Below, piece by piece: positions 42,825 to 50,122 of a stretch of 64,000 bases of DNA. Made by a program: the position numbers and the translations under genes. Position 1 is the stretch's first letter; each line of letters starts with the position of its first letter. The stretch is from Arthrobacter sp. C2 (GTDB lineage Bacteria; Actinomycetota; Actinomycetes; Actinomycetales; Micrococcaceae), in NCBI GenBank assembly GCA_024207135.1, contig CP042428.1, positions 1,240,001 through 1,304,000 of the forward strand, written 5' to 3'. The notes under the pieces were generated by a model. It made no database searches and was not told where the DNA came from. It saw only the letters and a list, made by a program, of their open reading frames with translations.

Positions 42825-43549
42825 GAGATGTTCTCGCTCTCAAGGGGGTGGGTGGTTGAGCCGGTGTAGCGATAGAGGCGCGGGGGGCGGTGCTTGCCGC
42901 CGGAGAGGAATTCGTCGGTTTCCTCGATGTCGGGGGTGCTGCGCAGGGTCCGGCGGAAGTTCGCCGGGTCCAGTGCCTTGTCCAGCACCGCCTCGTAGAC
43001 CTCGCGGACCTGGGCGAGGGTGAAGCGCTCGCCGAGCAGGCGGTGGGCGATGGAACCGTATTCGACCTTGTTGCGCAGCCGCCAGAGTGCGTATTCGATG
43101 ATGTGCCGGTGGTCGAAGGCCAGGTTGCCCAGCACCTCGGGGTCCTCCGCGCGGAACCAGGCGACGTTGGGGTCATCGAGCAGCACCGAGGTGGCGGTGT
43201 CGTGGGGGTCGTCCTCGCGGACCAGCGCCCAGTAGACGATGGAAACCACCCGGCGGGTGGGCGAGCGGTCAAGGTCCCCGAAGGCGTAGAGCTGTTCGAG
43301 GTAGCGCGGGATCAGTCCGGTGGTGTCGCGCAGGTTGTTCGCCGCGGCGTCGAGCAGCGAGTCGCGTGGCCCCAGCGGGCCGCCGGGCAGTGCCCACTGG
43401 CCGCGGAAGGGTTCGCGGGTGCGGCGCACCAGGGGCAGCCACAGGCCCTTGCGCCCGGTCCGCTCGTCGTCGCGCAGCGAGAAGATCACCGTGGACACGG
43501 CCAGTGCCGGTGGTTGTTCGCGGCGCTCGGCCACATTCGAAAACGGCAA
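42821..43549 (-). CDS. nrtR: Nudix-type transcriptional regulator of NAD synthesis (NrtR-like)
   Basis: The 242-residue protein has a Nudix fold (ALAVSTVIFSLRDDERTG, FRGQWALPGGPLGPRDSLLDAA) with a degenerate Nudix box, and a C-terminal winged-helix region (AFDHRHIIEYALWRLRNKVEY ... FTLAQVREVYEAVLD) typical of NrtR repressors. These bind ADP-ribose and control NAD genes. I choose the TTG at 43549 because AGGAAGG lies exactly 8 nt upstream. GTG at 43558 and ATG at 43576 are alternatives, but the ATG would overlap the operator. It is the first gene of the nrtR-nadA-nadB-nadC-nifS operon. Confidence 0.85.
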   Translation of the reverse strand: MPFSNVAERREQPPALAVSTVIFSLRDDERTGRKGLWLPLVRRTREPFRGQWALPGGPLGPRDSLLDAAANNLRDTTGLIPRYLEQLYAFGDLDRSPTRRVVSIVYWALVREDDPHDTATSVLLDDPNVAWFRAEDPEVLGNLAFDHRHIIEYALWRLRNKVEYGSIAHRLLGERFTLAQVREVYEAVLDKALDPANFRRTLRSTPDIEETDEFLSGGKHRPPRLYRYTGSTTHPLESENIS

Positions 43550-43566
43550 CCGATCCACCTTCCTAG

Positions 43567-43591
43567 TTAGTGTCATCTTGACCAGAACTAA
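43567..43591. promoter_or_regulatory. Candidate NrtR operator
   Basis: An imperfect inverted repeat with ends TTAGT (43567-43571) and ACTAA (43587-43591) covers the start point and edge of the -10 of the nrtR promoter. This is where an autorepressor should bind. The same TTAGT/ACTAA ends recur at 43680-43697. Confidence 0.5.
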
Positions 43592-43619
43592 GAATACGGC
43601 CCGGCCCTCCCGTTCACAA
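43591..43619 (-). promoter_or_regulatory. Promoter of the nrtR-nad operon
   Basis: On the minus strand TTGTGA (43619-43614) and TATTCT (43596-43591) are 17 bp apart. This gives a leader of roughly 35 nt before the TTG start, containing AGGAAGG. Confidence 0.65.
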
Positions 43620-43669
43620 GCCCTGTGACGCGAAAGGTTTCCGGCATGTCGAACCACCGCCCAGACCCC

Positions 43670-43698
43670 TTGCGCAATGCGTTAGTGGCGACTAACGT
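43670..43698 (+). promoter_or_regulatory. Promoter of the ArsR gene
   Basis: TTGCGC (43670-43675) and TAACGT (43693-43698) are 17 bp apart, and the -10 ends 7 nt before the GTG start. The perfect palindrome 43680-43697 fills the spacer, so bound repressor would block polymerase. Confidence 0.65.
43680..43697. promoter_or_regulatory. ArsR operator palindrome
   Basis: CGTTAGT-GGCG-ACTAACG is a perfect 7-bp inverted repeat with a 4-bp spacer, between the -35 and -10 of the ArsR gene. ArsR-family repressors bind sites of this form. Confidence 0.65.
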
Positions 43699-43705
43699 AT
43701 CTTGT

Positions 43706-44005
43706 GTGCCCGACGTCCTGGAAACCGCTGCCGAACCCACCCGGCGCGCCCTGCTCCACATCCTGGCCAACGGGGAACACACCGTCACCGAACTGGCCGA
43801 ACGCTTCCCCGTGACCCGCTCGGCCATCTCCCAACACCTATTGCTGCTGGCAGAAGTCGGGCTGGTCACCGCCCGCAAGGACGGCCGCAACCGGTTCTAC
43901 CGCCTCGACCCGTCCGGGATGGCCACACTGCGCCGATCGCTGGAGTCCTTCTGGACCTCGGAGCTCGAGCTGCTGGTCGACGAGGCCACGGGACCGCAAT
44001 CATGA
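43706..44005 (+). CDS. ArsR family transcriptional regulator
   Basis: The 99-residue winged-helix protein (VLETAAEPTRRALLHILANG, recognition helix RFPVTRSAISQHLLLLAEVG, wing ARKDGRNRFYRLDP) is an ArsR/SmtB-fold repressor. It lacks the CxC metal site of metal sensors, so it is of the SdpR-like kind that often sits with SRPBCC genes. I choose the GTG at 43706, which fits the leaderless promoter described; the ATG at 43625 would place the promoter inside the gene. The next gene follows after 21 bp. Confidence 0.85.
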   Translation: MPDVLETAAEPTRRALLHILANGEHTVTELAERFPVTRSAISQHLLLLAEVGLVTARKDGRNRFYRLDPSGMATLRRSLESFWTSELELLVDEATGPQS

Positions 44006-44026
44006 ACACACCCCTAGGAGACTCCC

Positions 44027-44995
44027 ATGTCCATTGAAAAATCAGTGTTCCTCCCCATCGATCCCGAGGCCGCCTTCGAGCTGGTGACCCGCCCGGACCG
44101 GCTCCGCCGCTGGCAAGTGGTCGCGGCGCGCATGGACCTGCGCGCCGGCGGCGAATACCGCTGGACCGTCACGCCGGGCCACTGGGCGGCCGGAACCATC
44201 AAGGAGGTCGACCCCGGCAAGCACCTGGTCTTCGACTGGGGCTGGGAAGGCAGCGATTCCGCGGCCTCGACCGTCACCATCACCCTGGAGCCTGCCGACG
44301 GCGGCACCCGGCTCGCCCTCATGCATGAGGGGCTGGCCGCCGGGGAAGTTGCCGGGCACACCGAGGGCTGGAACCACTTCCTCGAGCGCCTGGTCCGCCT
44401 GGCCACCGACGGAGACGCCGGGGCCGACGACTGGGCCGCGATCCCGGATCCGCTCAACGAGCTCAGCAGCGCCGAGGCAACCCTGGCCGTTGTCCAGCGG
44501 GTGCTGCACCAGCTCAAGCCCGCCGACAACGGGCTGCCGACGCCCTGCGAGAACTTCAGCGTCACGCAGCTGCTGGACCACTTGGTCGGTTCGGTGCACG
44601 GCATCGGCAAGGCGCTGGGCCTGCAGCTGCTCGACGACCCCTCCGCCCCCGCCGAGGCCCGCGTGGCCGACGCCGCGCAGGCGACGCTCGAGGCCCTCAC
44701 CAGGCGCGGGCTGGAGGGCACCATCGACATGGGCTTCGCCCAGCTTCCGGCCCCGGTCGTCGCGAACATCCTGAACCTCGAGTTCCTGGTGCATGCCTGG
44801 GACCTGGCCACGGCCACCGGCCGGTCGCTGGAGGTCCACCCGGGGCTGTCCGACTACGTGCTGGGGCTCGCCCGGAACACCATCGGCCCCAAGATGCGCG
44901 GCAACAGCTTTGCCGAGGAGACCCTGGTCGACGAATCCGCCGCCAGCCTCGAACGCCTGGTGGCCTTCACCGGCCGGAACATCGCGGCCCGCTGA
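44027..44995 (+). CDS. SRPBCC domain fused to a TIGR03086-type DinB-like domain
   Basis: The 322-residue protein has two parts. Residues 1-135 form an AHSA1/SRPBCC ligand-binding domain (VFLPIDPEAAFELVTRPDRL, LEPADGGTRLALMHEGL, GWNHFLERL). Residues 150-322 match the TIGR03086 / mycothiol-dependent isomerase-like helical bundle (PTPCENFSVTQLLDHLVGSV, EFLVHAWDLATATG), with histidines placed for metal binding. The AGGAG ribosome site lies 6 nt before the ATG. ArsR-SRPBCC gene pairs are common; the fused second domain is less so. The substrate is unknown; detoxification by mycothiol transfer is a speculation. Confidence 0.85.
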   Translation: MSIEKSVFLPIDPEAAFELVTRPDRLRRWQVVAARMDLRAGGEYRWTVTPGHWAAGTIKEVDPGKHLVFDWGWEGSDSAASTVTITLEPADGGTRLALMHEGLAAGEVAGHTEGWNHFLERLVRLATDGDAGADDWAAIPDPLNELSSAEATLAVVQRVLHQLKPADNGLPTPCENFSVTQLLDHLVGSVHGIGKALGLQLLDDPSAPAEARVADAAQATLEALTRRGLEGTIDMGFAQLPAPVVANILNLEFLVHAWDLATATGRSLEVHPGLSDYVLGLARNTIGPKMRGNSFAEETLVDESAASLERLVAFTGRNIAAR

Positions 44996-45022
44996 GGCGC
45001 GTCCGCGGCCCAAGGAGGCAAG

Positions 45023-45469
45023 ATGGTCGATCCCAGGTGCGAGATCGTGATCCAGCGGCCGCGAGCAGTCGTGGCCGGGTATGCGGCCGATCCTTCCAAC
45101 GCCCCGTCGTGGTACGCGAACATCGGCTCGGCCGACCACCGGGGCGGCCCGCCGCTGGGCGTGGGCACGCTCGCGGACTTCGGCGCCCGCTTCCTGGGGC
45201 GGGAGCTGAAATACACCTACAAGTTCACCGGCTGGGTGCCCGGCAGCAGGCTGGTCATGCGCACCGCCCAGGGCCCCTTCCCCATGAAGACCACCTACAC
45301 GTGGGACGACGTGGGAACGGCAACGCGCATGGTCCTGGCCAATACCGGCGAACCCGCCGGGTTTTCGAAGGTTGCCGGATTCCTGATGGCGCCGATGATG
45401 CGCCGGGCCATGGGCAAGGACCTGCGCAAGCTCAAGGCCCTGCTCGAGGCCGGAGCAGCCGACGGCTGA
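45023..45469 (+). CDS. SRPBCC family protein
   Basis: The 148-residue protein is a single START/SRPBCC-fold domain (EIVIQRPRAVVAGYAADPSN, SRLVMRTAQGPFPMKTTYTW, KDLRKLKALLE) that binds a hydrophobic ligand. AAGGAGG lies 4 nt before the ATG. It follows the fused SRPBCC gene by 27 bp and probably belongs to the same ArsR-controlled operon. No catalytic residues can be assigned. Confidence 0.85.
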   Translation: MVDPRCEIVIQRPRAVVAGYAADPSNAPSWYANIGSADHRGGPPLGVGTLADFGARFLGRELKYTYKFTGWVPGSRLVMRTAQGPFPMKTTYTWDDVGTATRMVLANTGEPAGFSKVAGFLMAPMMRRAMGKDLRKLKALLEAGAADG

Positions 45470-45594
45470 CCCGCGAACCGCTGCGCCCACCCAGGCTCCC
45501 CCGCCCCATTGGGTGCAGCGGCACAGTGCCGCGGACGAGAGGGGCCGCGGCACTATTTCGCCTCGGCGTGCCGGGGTGGTGCACACTGGGATGC

Positions 45595-46050
45595 ATGATC
45601 ACCGAACACGCATTGCTGCCGGTCATCGCCGGCATGGAGGACGAATTCATGGCAGCCTTCGAGCAGGCCCGCCCGTTGATTTCCGCCACCGAGGGCTTCG
45701 GCGGCCTGCAGCTGTCCCGCAGCATCGAGACGCCCAACCATTTCCTGCTGCTGGTCTCCTGGGCATCCGTCGAGGCGCACACCGTGGGCTTCCGCGGCTC
45801 GAGGAACTACGGCCACTGGAAGGCCCTGCTGCATCGCTTCTACGAGCCATTCCCGGTGGTCGAACACTTTCAGGCCGTTGAACCGGCAACCACCGCCCCG
45901 CACCCCGCCCCGCAAGGCGGCAGCGCCCCGGACACACGCCCCGCCCACGGCCCGGGCATTCGCCAAGCCCTTACGGATCTGAAAGGATCTGCCACATGGA
46001 ATCCACACACGAGCACCTCGTCGAAGGCACCGCCAACGCCCTGGGCCTGA
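45595..46050 (+). CDS. Antibiotic biosynthesis monooxygenase (ABM) family protein
   Basis: The first 95 residues form an ABM ferredoxin-like domain (EHALLPVIAGMEDEFMAAFE ... FGGLQLSRSIETPNHFLLLV ... FHxA-like HFQAVEP). Such small enzymes oxidise quinols or degrade haem, often as dimers. The last 50 residues are proline-rich and overlap the next gene by 55 bp in another frame, which is unusually long. CACACT (45582-45587) ends 7 nt before the ATG, suggesting a leaderless mRNA. Confidence 0.75.
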   Translation: MITEHALLPVIAGMEDEFMAAFEQARPLISATEGFGGLQLSRSIETPNHFLLLVSWASVEAHTVGFRGSRNYGHWKALLHRFYEPFPVVEHFQAVEPATTAPHPAPQGGSAPDTRPAHGPGIRQALTDLKGSATWNPHTSTSSKAPPTPWA

Positions 46051-46808
46051 CGGTTTACGAACCCGGCACCGCCTCGGCGCTGCGACCCGTCGTGCTGCTG
46101 CACGGCTTTGCCTCCTCCAGCGAGTTGAACTGGGTGAAATCCGGGTGGATCCGCTCGCTGACCGAGGCCGGCCGCAAGGTGCTGGCCGTCGATCTTCCCG
46201 GCCACGGCACCTCCCCGGCGCCCGAGGACCTGGATGCCTACACGCCCAGCCGCATGCGCGCGGATTTGCTGCAGCTGTTGATGGACCACGGGGCGAAAAC
46301 CCTGTCGGACAACGACCCGCTCAGCGGCGTCGACGTGGTCGGCTATTCCCTGGGCGCGCGCCTGGCCTGGGAATTCGGGGGCACCCAGCCGCAGCTGGTC
46401 AACCGGTTGGTGCTCGGCGGGCCGGCGAGCATCGACCCGCTGGCCGCCTTCGACCTGGACGCCGCACAGCAATTCCTGGCCGACGGCACCTCGATCGCCG
46501 ACGAGTCGACGGCGGATCTGCTGCGCATGTCGATGACCGTGGAATCCAACGACATGTTCTCGCTCATGAGCATGATCCAGGCCATCAAGACCGAGCCCTT
46601 CTCCCCCGAGCAGATGGTCCCCGCCATGCCCACGCTGCTGGTGGCCGGGGACGGGGACGCGCTGGCCACGACGATGCCGCGGCTGACCGAGCTGCTGGCA
46701 GCCCGCAACACCGAGAAGTCCGTGCTCTGGCTGGCCGGACGCGACCATGCCAACGCGGTGACCAGCCGGGAATTCAGAAACGCGGCCGTATCGTTCCTGG
46801 CCGACTGA
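45996..46808 (+). CDS. Alpha/beta hydrolase
   Basis: The 270-residue protein has the alpha/beta hydrolase fold: oxyanion region VVLLHGFASSSELNW, nucleophile elbow VGYSLGARLAWEFG (Ser in GYSLG), an acid candidate in VAGDGDAL and the catalytic His in GRDHANAV. No signal peptide is seen. The substrate is unknown. GAAAGGA lies 9 nt upstream of the ATG. It overlaps the monooxygenase gene by 55 bp and is probably expressed with it. Confidence 0.87.
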   Translation: MESTHEHLVEGTANALGLTVYEPGTASALRPVVLLHGFASSSELNWVKSGWIRSLTEAGRKVLAVDLPGHGTSPAPEDLDAYTPSRMRADLLQLLMDHGAKTLSDNDPLSGVDVVGYSLGARLAWEFGGTQPQLVNRLVLGGPASIDPLAAFDLDAAQQFLADGTSIADESTADLLRMSMTVESNDMFSLMSMIQAIKTEPFSPEQMVPAMPTLLVAGDGDALATTMPRLTELLAARNTEKSVLWLAGRDHANAVTSREFRNAAVSFLAD

Positions 46809-47151
46809 TCGGGAACGACGAGGGCACGGCGCCCCTGCTTCGGCATGGCCGTGGTGTTGCACGGACCAGGGCCCCGGTGTTCCACAGGACCCACGGCGGC
46901 AACGTCATCCGTCGCGCGCGGATGTCGCGGACCCATTCCTGGACCGGCCAGGGTGCATCGGCCACCGCGCGACGGCGCTTTTCATCGGGCCGTCGTAGAT
47001 GGTGCCCCGAGGAAGCGGTAATCGCCCGAACCTGCATCCGGACCTAACCCCTCACGCCGAAGCAAGTCGCTGGCCGATGTTTGCCAATTCCTTCCATCTC
47101 GACAGATAACCGGTAGCGTGGGGCAAACCCAGATATCAAAGGAGCTACAGC
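46809..47151. other. Intergenic region
   Basis: No gene or strong hairpin is supported in this 343-bp gap. Near the right end TAGCGT (47114-47119) could be the -10 of the next gene, followed by an AAAGGAGC ribosome site. Confidence 0.4.
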
Positions 47152-47628
47152 ATGGCCAACGAAGAGGTAGAAAAGGTTCTCGAGATCATCAAGGACGTGC
47201 GGATCGGCATGTTCACCACGCACGGAAGGGACGCGCTGCTTAGCCGTCCACTCACGGTTACGGAGGTGGACGGGAACGGGGACCTCTGGTTTTTCTCCAC
47301 CGTTAGCTCCGAGATCGTCGGAGAGGTCAAGGCCAACCACAGCGTCAACGTCTCCTTTGCGGGCGCAAAGAAGTGGGTGTCTGTCAGCGGCCGGGCGACA
47401 GTGGTTCAGGAAGTCGAGAAGAAGCGCGAGTTGTGGAATTCGATGGTCGAGACCTTCGCCCCCGACGGTGTCGATTCACCGAACACCGTGTTGCTCCATG
47501 TCGAATCGGATTCCGCGGAGTACTGGGAAAACCCCGGCGGTGCGGCAAGTGTTGTGGCCAGCTGGGTCAAGCAAAAGGTCACCGGCAAGGGCAGCGCCCC
47601 CGGCGACTCCGCCACGGTCGAGCTCTAG
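47152..47628 (+). CDS. PPOX-family general stress protein
   Basis: The 158-residue protein is a pyridoxamine-phosphate-oxidase-like split barrel of the general-stress-protein-26 type: VRIGMFTTHGRDALLSRPLT, GDLWFFSTVSSEIVGEVKAN, VNVSFAGAKKWVSVSGRATVV and a conserved AEYWENPGG. It likely binds a flavin. Its N-terminus (VEKVLEIIKD) is typical of this branch. The ribosome site AAAGGAGC lies 7 nt before the ATG. A strong terminator follows. Confidence 0.88.
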   Translation: MANEEVEKVLEIIKDVRIGMFTTHGRDALLSRPLTVTEVDGNGDLWFFSTVSSEIVGEVKANHSVNVSFAGAKKWVSVSGRATVVQEVEKKRELWNSMVETFAPDGVDSPNTVLLHVESDSAEYWENPGGAASVVASWVKQKVTGKGSAPGDSATVEL

Positions 47629-47658
47629 CTCAGGCTCTGGCTCTGGCTCCACCAACGT

Positions 47659-47701
47659 GACGTGCCGGGTCCCTGGCTTTCCGGAAGCCAGGGACCCGGC
47701 A
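47659..47701 (+). terminator. Terminator after the stress-protein gene
   Basis: GTGCCGGGTCCCTGGCTT (47660-47677) pairs perfectly with 47683-47700, one more C-G pair outside, with a 5-nt loop. The stem starts 31 nt past the stop and is followed by GCGTTTGCGG. Confidence 0.75.
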
Positions 47702-48998
47702 CGCGTTTGCGGTGCATGATGTCGTGGCATCCCGCCGGGGACGAATCAAGCCACGGGAACACCCGCGACTGCGCGCGGTGCGACGCTACGCCTCGTACCC
47801 ATGGTCCCGGCATTGCGGGGGTTTGTCCCCTGCTGCTTCCCCGGGCGCCGAGGTCTGCTCGACCTCCGGCTCGAAACCTGATTTCTTGGCCGTGGGATAT
47901 TCTCATGTCCAGCGATTTCGAATTCAGCTTCCAGGTTTGGTCGTTGCCGACCCGGTGTGCCTGGCCGGACCATCGTAGATGCCTGAGCGTTCCAGATCTT
48001 TCGGCCGTAGGTTCAACGGGTCGGCTTCGGCTTCACGGTCTCTGGCATCCTGCTCGGGTTCGCCGTGTTGCGGCACGGCGCAGCGGCGTTGTCCCGCATC
48101 GGGCACCGAGACCAAGCCAACGCCGGTTTTTCGGTCCGATTGCGAGATGGTTGGGTATACCTGCGTCGAAGTGGTCCTGGCCCTCTGGCGGCGCCTCCAA
48201 TCCAGTACCGTCCGCTTCAGGATCGACAGCGGGCGCGGCCAAGCTCGGACTGCCCCGGTCGCGACCCGACCCCGGACCGGATGCGCCGATAGTCGGAACA
48301 TTGCCGATCCCCGACCCGGCTTCCGCCTCGTCAGGAAATTGGGCGCTGAAGCATTCGGGGCCCCGGAACGGGTCGACCATTCCCGGCTTCGCCGGACCGT
48401 TGGGGGTCCCCATGGGACTACCCATCGGTATGTGATCCCAAGACGACCTCGGAATAATCGTCCGCATGTTCGGTACCGGCGTTTTGTGGTGTGGTTGGAA
48501 TGTCGTTCCTCCTTGGTTGCCGGGGAACCCCCGGAATTCCTCAGTGACGTGATCAGCGCGGTCTTTGTCCGGTCCTGGCTCCGGTAGCCACTCCAGCCGT
48601 TTCTGCCGCCCGGCCTGTGCGGAGCTCTACGACTTGCGGCAGGCTTCCGATTCGCCGCCGTGTTCCTCACGCTGCTGGGCCATCGCCGCCATGCCGGGCA
48701 CTGCGTGTGCCCTGCGGCGGCGACATGGCGTGCCGAACCCCGTCACGGAGCGTCTCGAGTGGTAGCGAATCCGAAGGGATCGGCCGGGCATGTTGCTTCC
48801 TTTCACGTTGGCCCCGCCCGCTGCCCGGTCTGCCCTGCGCCGGGGAATGGGCGGTCGCACCCCGCGGATTCTTCCTGGGGTTGCAAAAAGCTATCCGAGA
48901 CCGAACTTCTGACCATATCCTGACAGAACACCACACTTCCCGATACATAGGCGGAAGGCGCCCACCTGCCAGCGCCCTGACGAAGGAGATAGCTTTCC
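47702..48998. other. Gene-poor stretch before the glycosyltransferase cluster
   Basis: About 1.3 kb without a gene I can support. Open frames exist on both strands (for example 48033-48467 on the minus strand), but none has a ribosome site, a steady third-codon GC bias or a recognisable domain. Two minus-strand frames would join into a longer Pro/Gly/Glu-rich product if a frameshift near 48130 were allowed. It may be a remnant of decayed genes or a former insertion. A promoter for the next cluster lies at its right end. Confidence 0.4.
48920..48949 (+). promoter_or_regulatory. Promoter of the glycosyltransferase cluster
   Basis: CTGACA (48920-48925) and TACATA (48944-48949) are 18 bp apart. 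The start point would fall about 42 nt before the short leader frame at 48999. Confidence 0.5.
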
Positions 48999-49016
48999 AT
49001 GCGGATGCGTACATGA
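48999..49016 (+). CDS. Five-codon leader frame (MRMRT) coupled to the glycosyltransferase
   Basis: ATG at 48999 has the best ribosome site of the region (AAGGAGATA, 7 nt spacing) and encodes only MRMRT before TGA at 49014-49016. That stop overlaps the ATG of the glycosyltransferase (ATGA at 49013-49016). Ribosomes ending the leader could restart there. The long gene has no ribosome site at normal distance of its own. Confidence 0.5.
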   Translation: MRMRT

Positions 49017-50122
49017 TCCGAGCCCTCCCCGCAGACGACCGCCTTCGGATCGCGGTCCTGGCGCACTTGCACCACCCGGTGGTCCCGCCATTTGCCGGCG
49101 GCATGGAATCCCACACCGCCCATCTGGTCGACGGACTCGCTGCTCGCGGACATGATGTCACGCTCTTTGCAAAACAGGGCAGCGAAGCCACATGCCGGGT
49201 CGAACCCGTGCTCGCGCGTTCCTATGCGGTGGACGGCTACCCCGACAGCGATGGGCGCGACCGGCAACACCTCGTCCTCGATAGCGCCATGGCCCGGGCC
49301 GTCAGGCGTATCCGCGGAGAACGATTTGATGCAGTGTTGAATAATTCCCTCAGCCCCGTACCCCACCGGGAACTCGCCGGGGTACCGACCTTGCATGTCC
49401 TGCACACCCCGGTCTTGCCCCGCCTGGCCGAGATATTCGGTGCCCCGGGCTGGAGTCCGGACTCGGCGCACCGCCACGTCACCGTCTCGCATGCCAACGC
49501 CAGCGCCTGGCGCCAATGGTTGCCTGAGGTCGACGTGGTCCACAACGGCATCACGCTGGATAGCTGGCGGGCCGGTGCTGGCCCACTGCGCGGCACCGCT
49601 GCTTGGACCGGGCGCATCACGCCGGAAAAGGGTACCCACTTGGCCATCGCCGCTGCCCGTGCAACCAACATGAAGCTGAAGATCGCCGGCCCGATCCAGG
49701 ACCGAGACTACTTCAGTGCATTGGTCGAACCGGAACTGGACGCAGACATCATCTATCTCGGGCATCTGGATCAAGGGGAACTGGGCGCCATGATTGCGTC
49801 GGCCCAGGTGTTCATTTCCTCGCCATTGTGGGAGGAACCCTTTGGACTCACCACCCTGGAGGCGATCGCTTGCGGCACCCCGGTTGCCGCGCTTCCGTTC
49901 GGCGCGATGACCGAAATCATCAACAGGCACTCCGGTGTCCTTGCCACGGGCCCCGACGCCGGATCCCTGGCCAGGGCCGTCCTCGGGGCCCGGGAACTGG
50001 ACCGTGGGAAGGTACGCGCCAGTGTGCGCTCTTTTTCGTTGGACTCGATGATCGACGCTTATGAAGGGCACTTGCGTTCAGTTGTGCCCATGCCGCAATG
50101 CACCCCGGGGCGGCTCTCGTGA
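49013..50122 (+). CDS. Glycosyltransferase family 4
   Basis: The 369-residue cytoplasmic enzyme has the GT-B fold of GT4. The N-domain shows PFAGGMESHTAHLVDGLAARG; the C-domain shows VVHNGITLDSW, WTGRITPEKGTHLAI and the nucleotide-sugar motif SPLWEEPFGLTTLEAIACG, which contains the EX7E signature. The ATG at 49013 overlaps the five-codon leader, so its translation is probably coupled. It overlaps the next glycosyltransferase by 4 bp. A role in cell-surface glycan or glycolipid synthesis is inferred from the cluster. Confidence 0.87.
   Translation: MIRALPADDRLRIAVLAHLHHPVVPPFAGGMESHTAHLVDGLAARGHDVTLFAKQGSEATCRVEPVLARSYAVDGYPDSDGRDRQHLVLDSAMARAVRRIRGERFDAVLNNSLSPVPHRELAGVPTLHVLHTPVLPRLAEIFGAPGWSPDSAHRHVTVSHANASAWRQWLPEVDVVHNGITLDSWRAGAGPLRGTAAWTGRITPEKGTHLAIAAARATNMKLKIAGPIQDRDYFSALVEPELDADIIYLGHLDQGELGAMIASAQVFISSPLWEEPFGLTTLEAIACGTPVAALPFGAMTEIINRHSGVLATGPDAGSLARAVLGARELDRGKVRASVRSFSLDSMIDAYEGHLRSVVPMPQCTPGRLS

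Noticed and set aside
47662-48435. 257-codon plus-strand frame overlapping the same stretch
   Set aside because: It starts inside the terminator hairpin and gives an unstructured Pro/Arg/Ser-rich product.
48033-48467. 144-codon minus-strand frame in the gene-poor stretch
   Set aside because: There is no ribosome site and no recognisable domain, and codon bias is only moderate; kept as part of the region note.
48617-49012. 132-residue N-terminal extension of the first glycosyltransferase
   Set aside because: The extension is low complexity and runs across the predicted promoter; conserved sequence begins shortly after the ATG at 49013.
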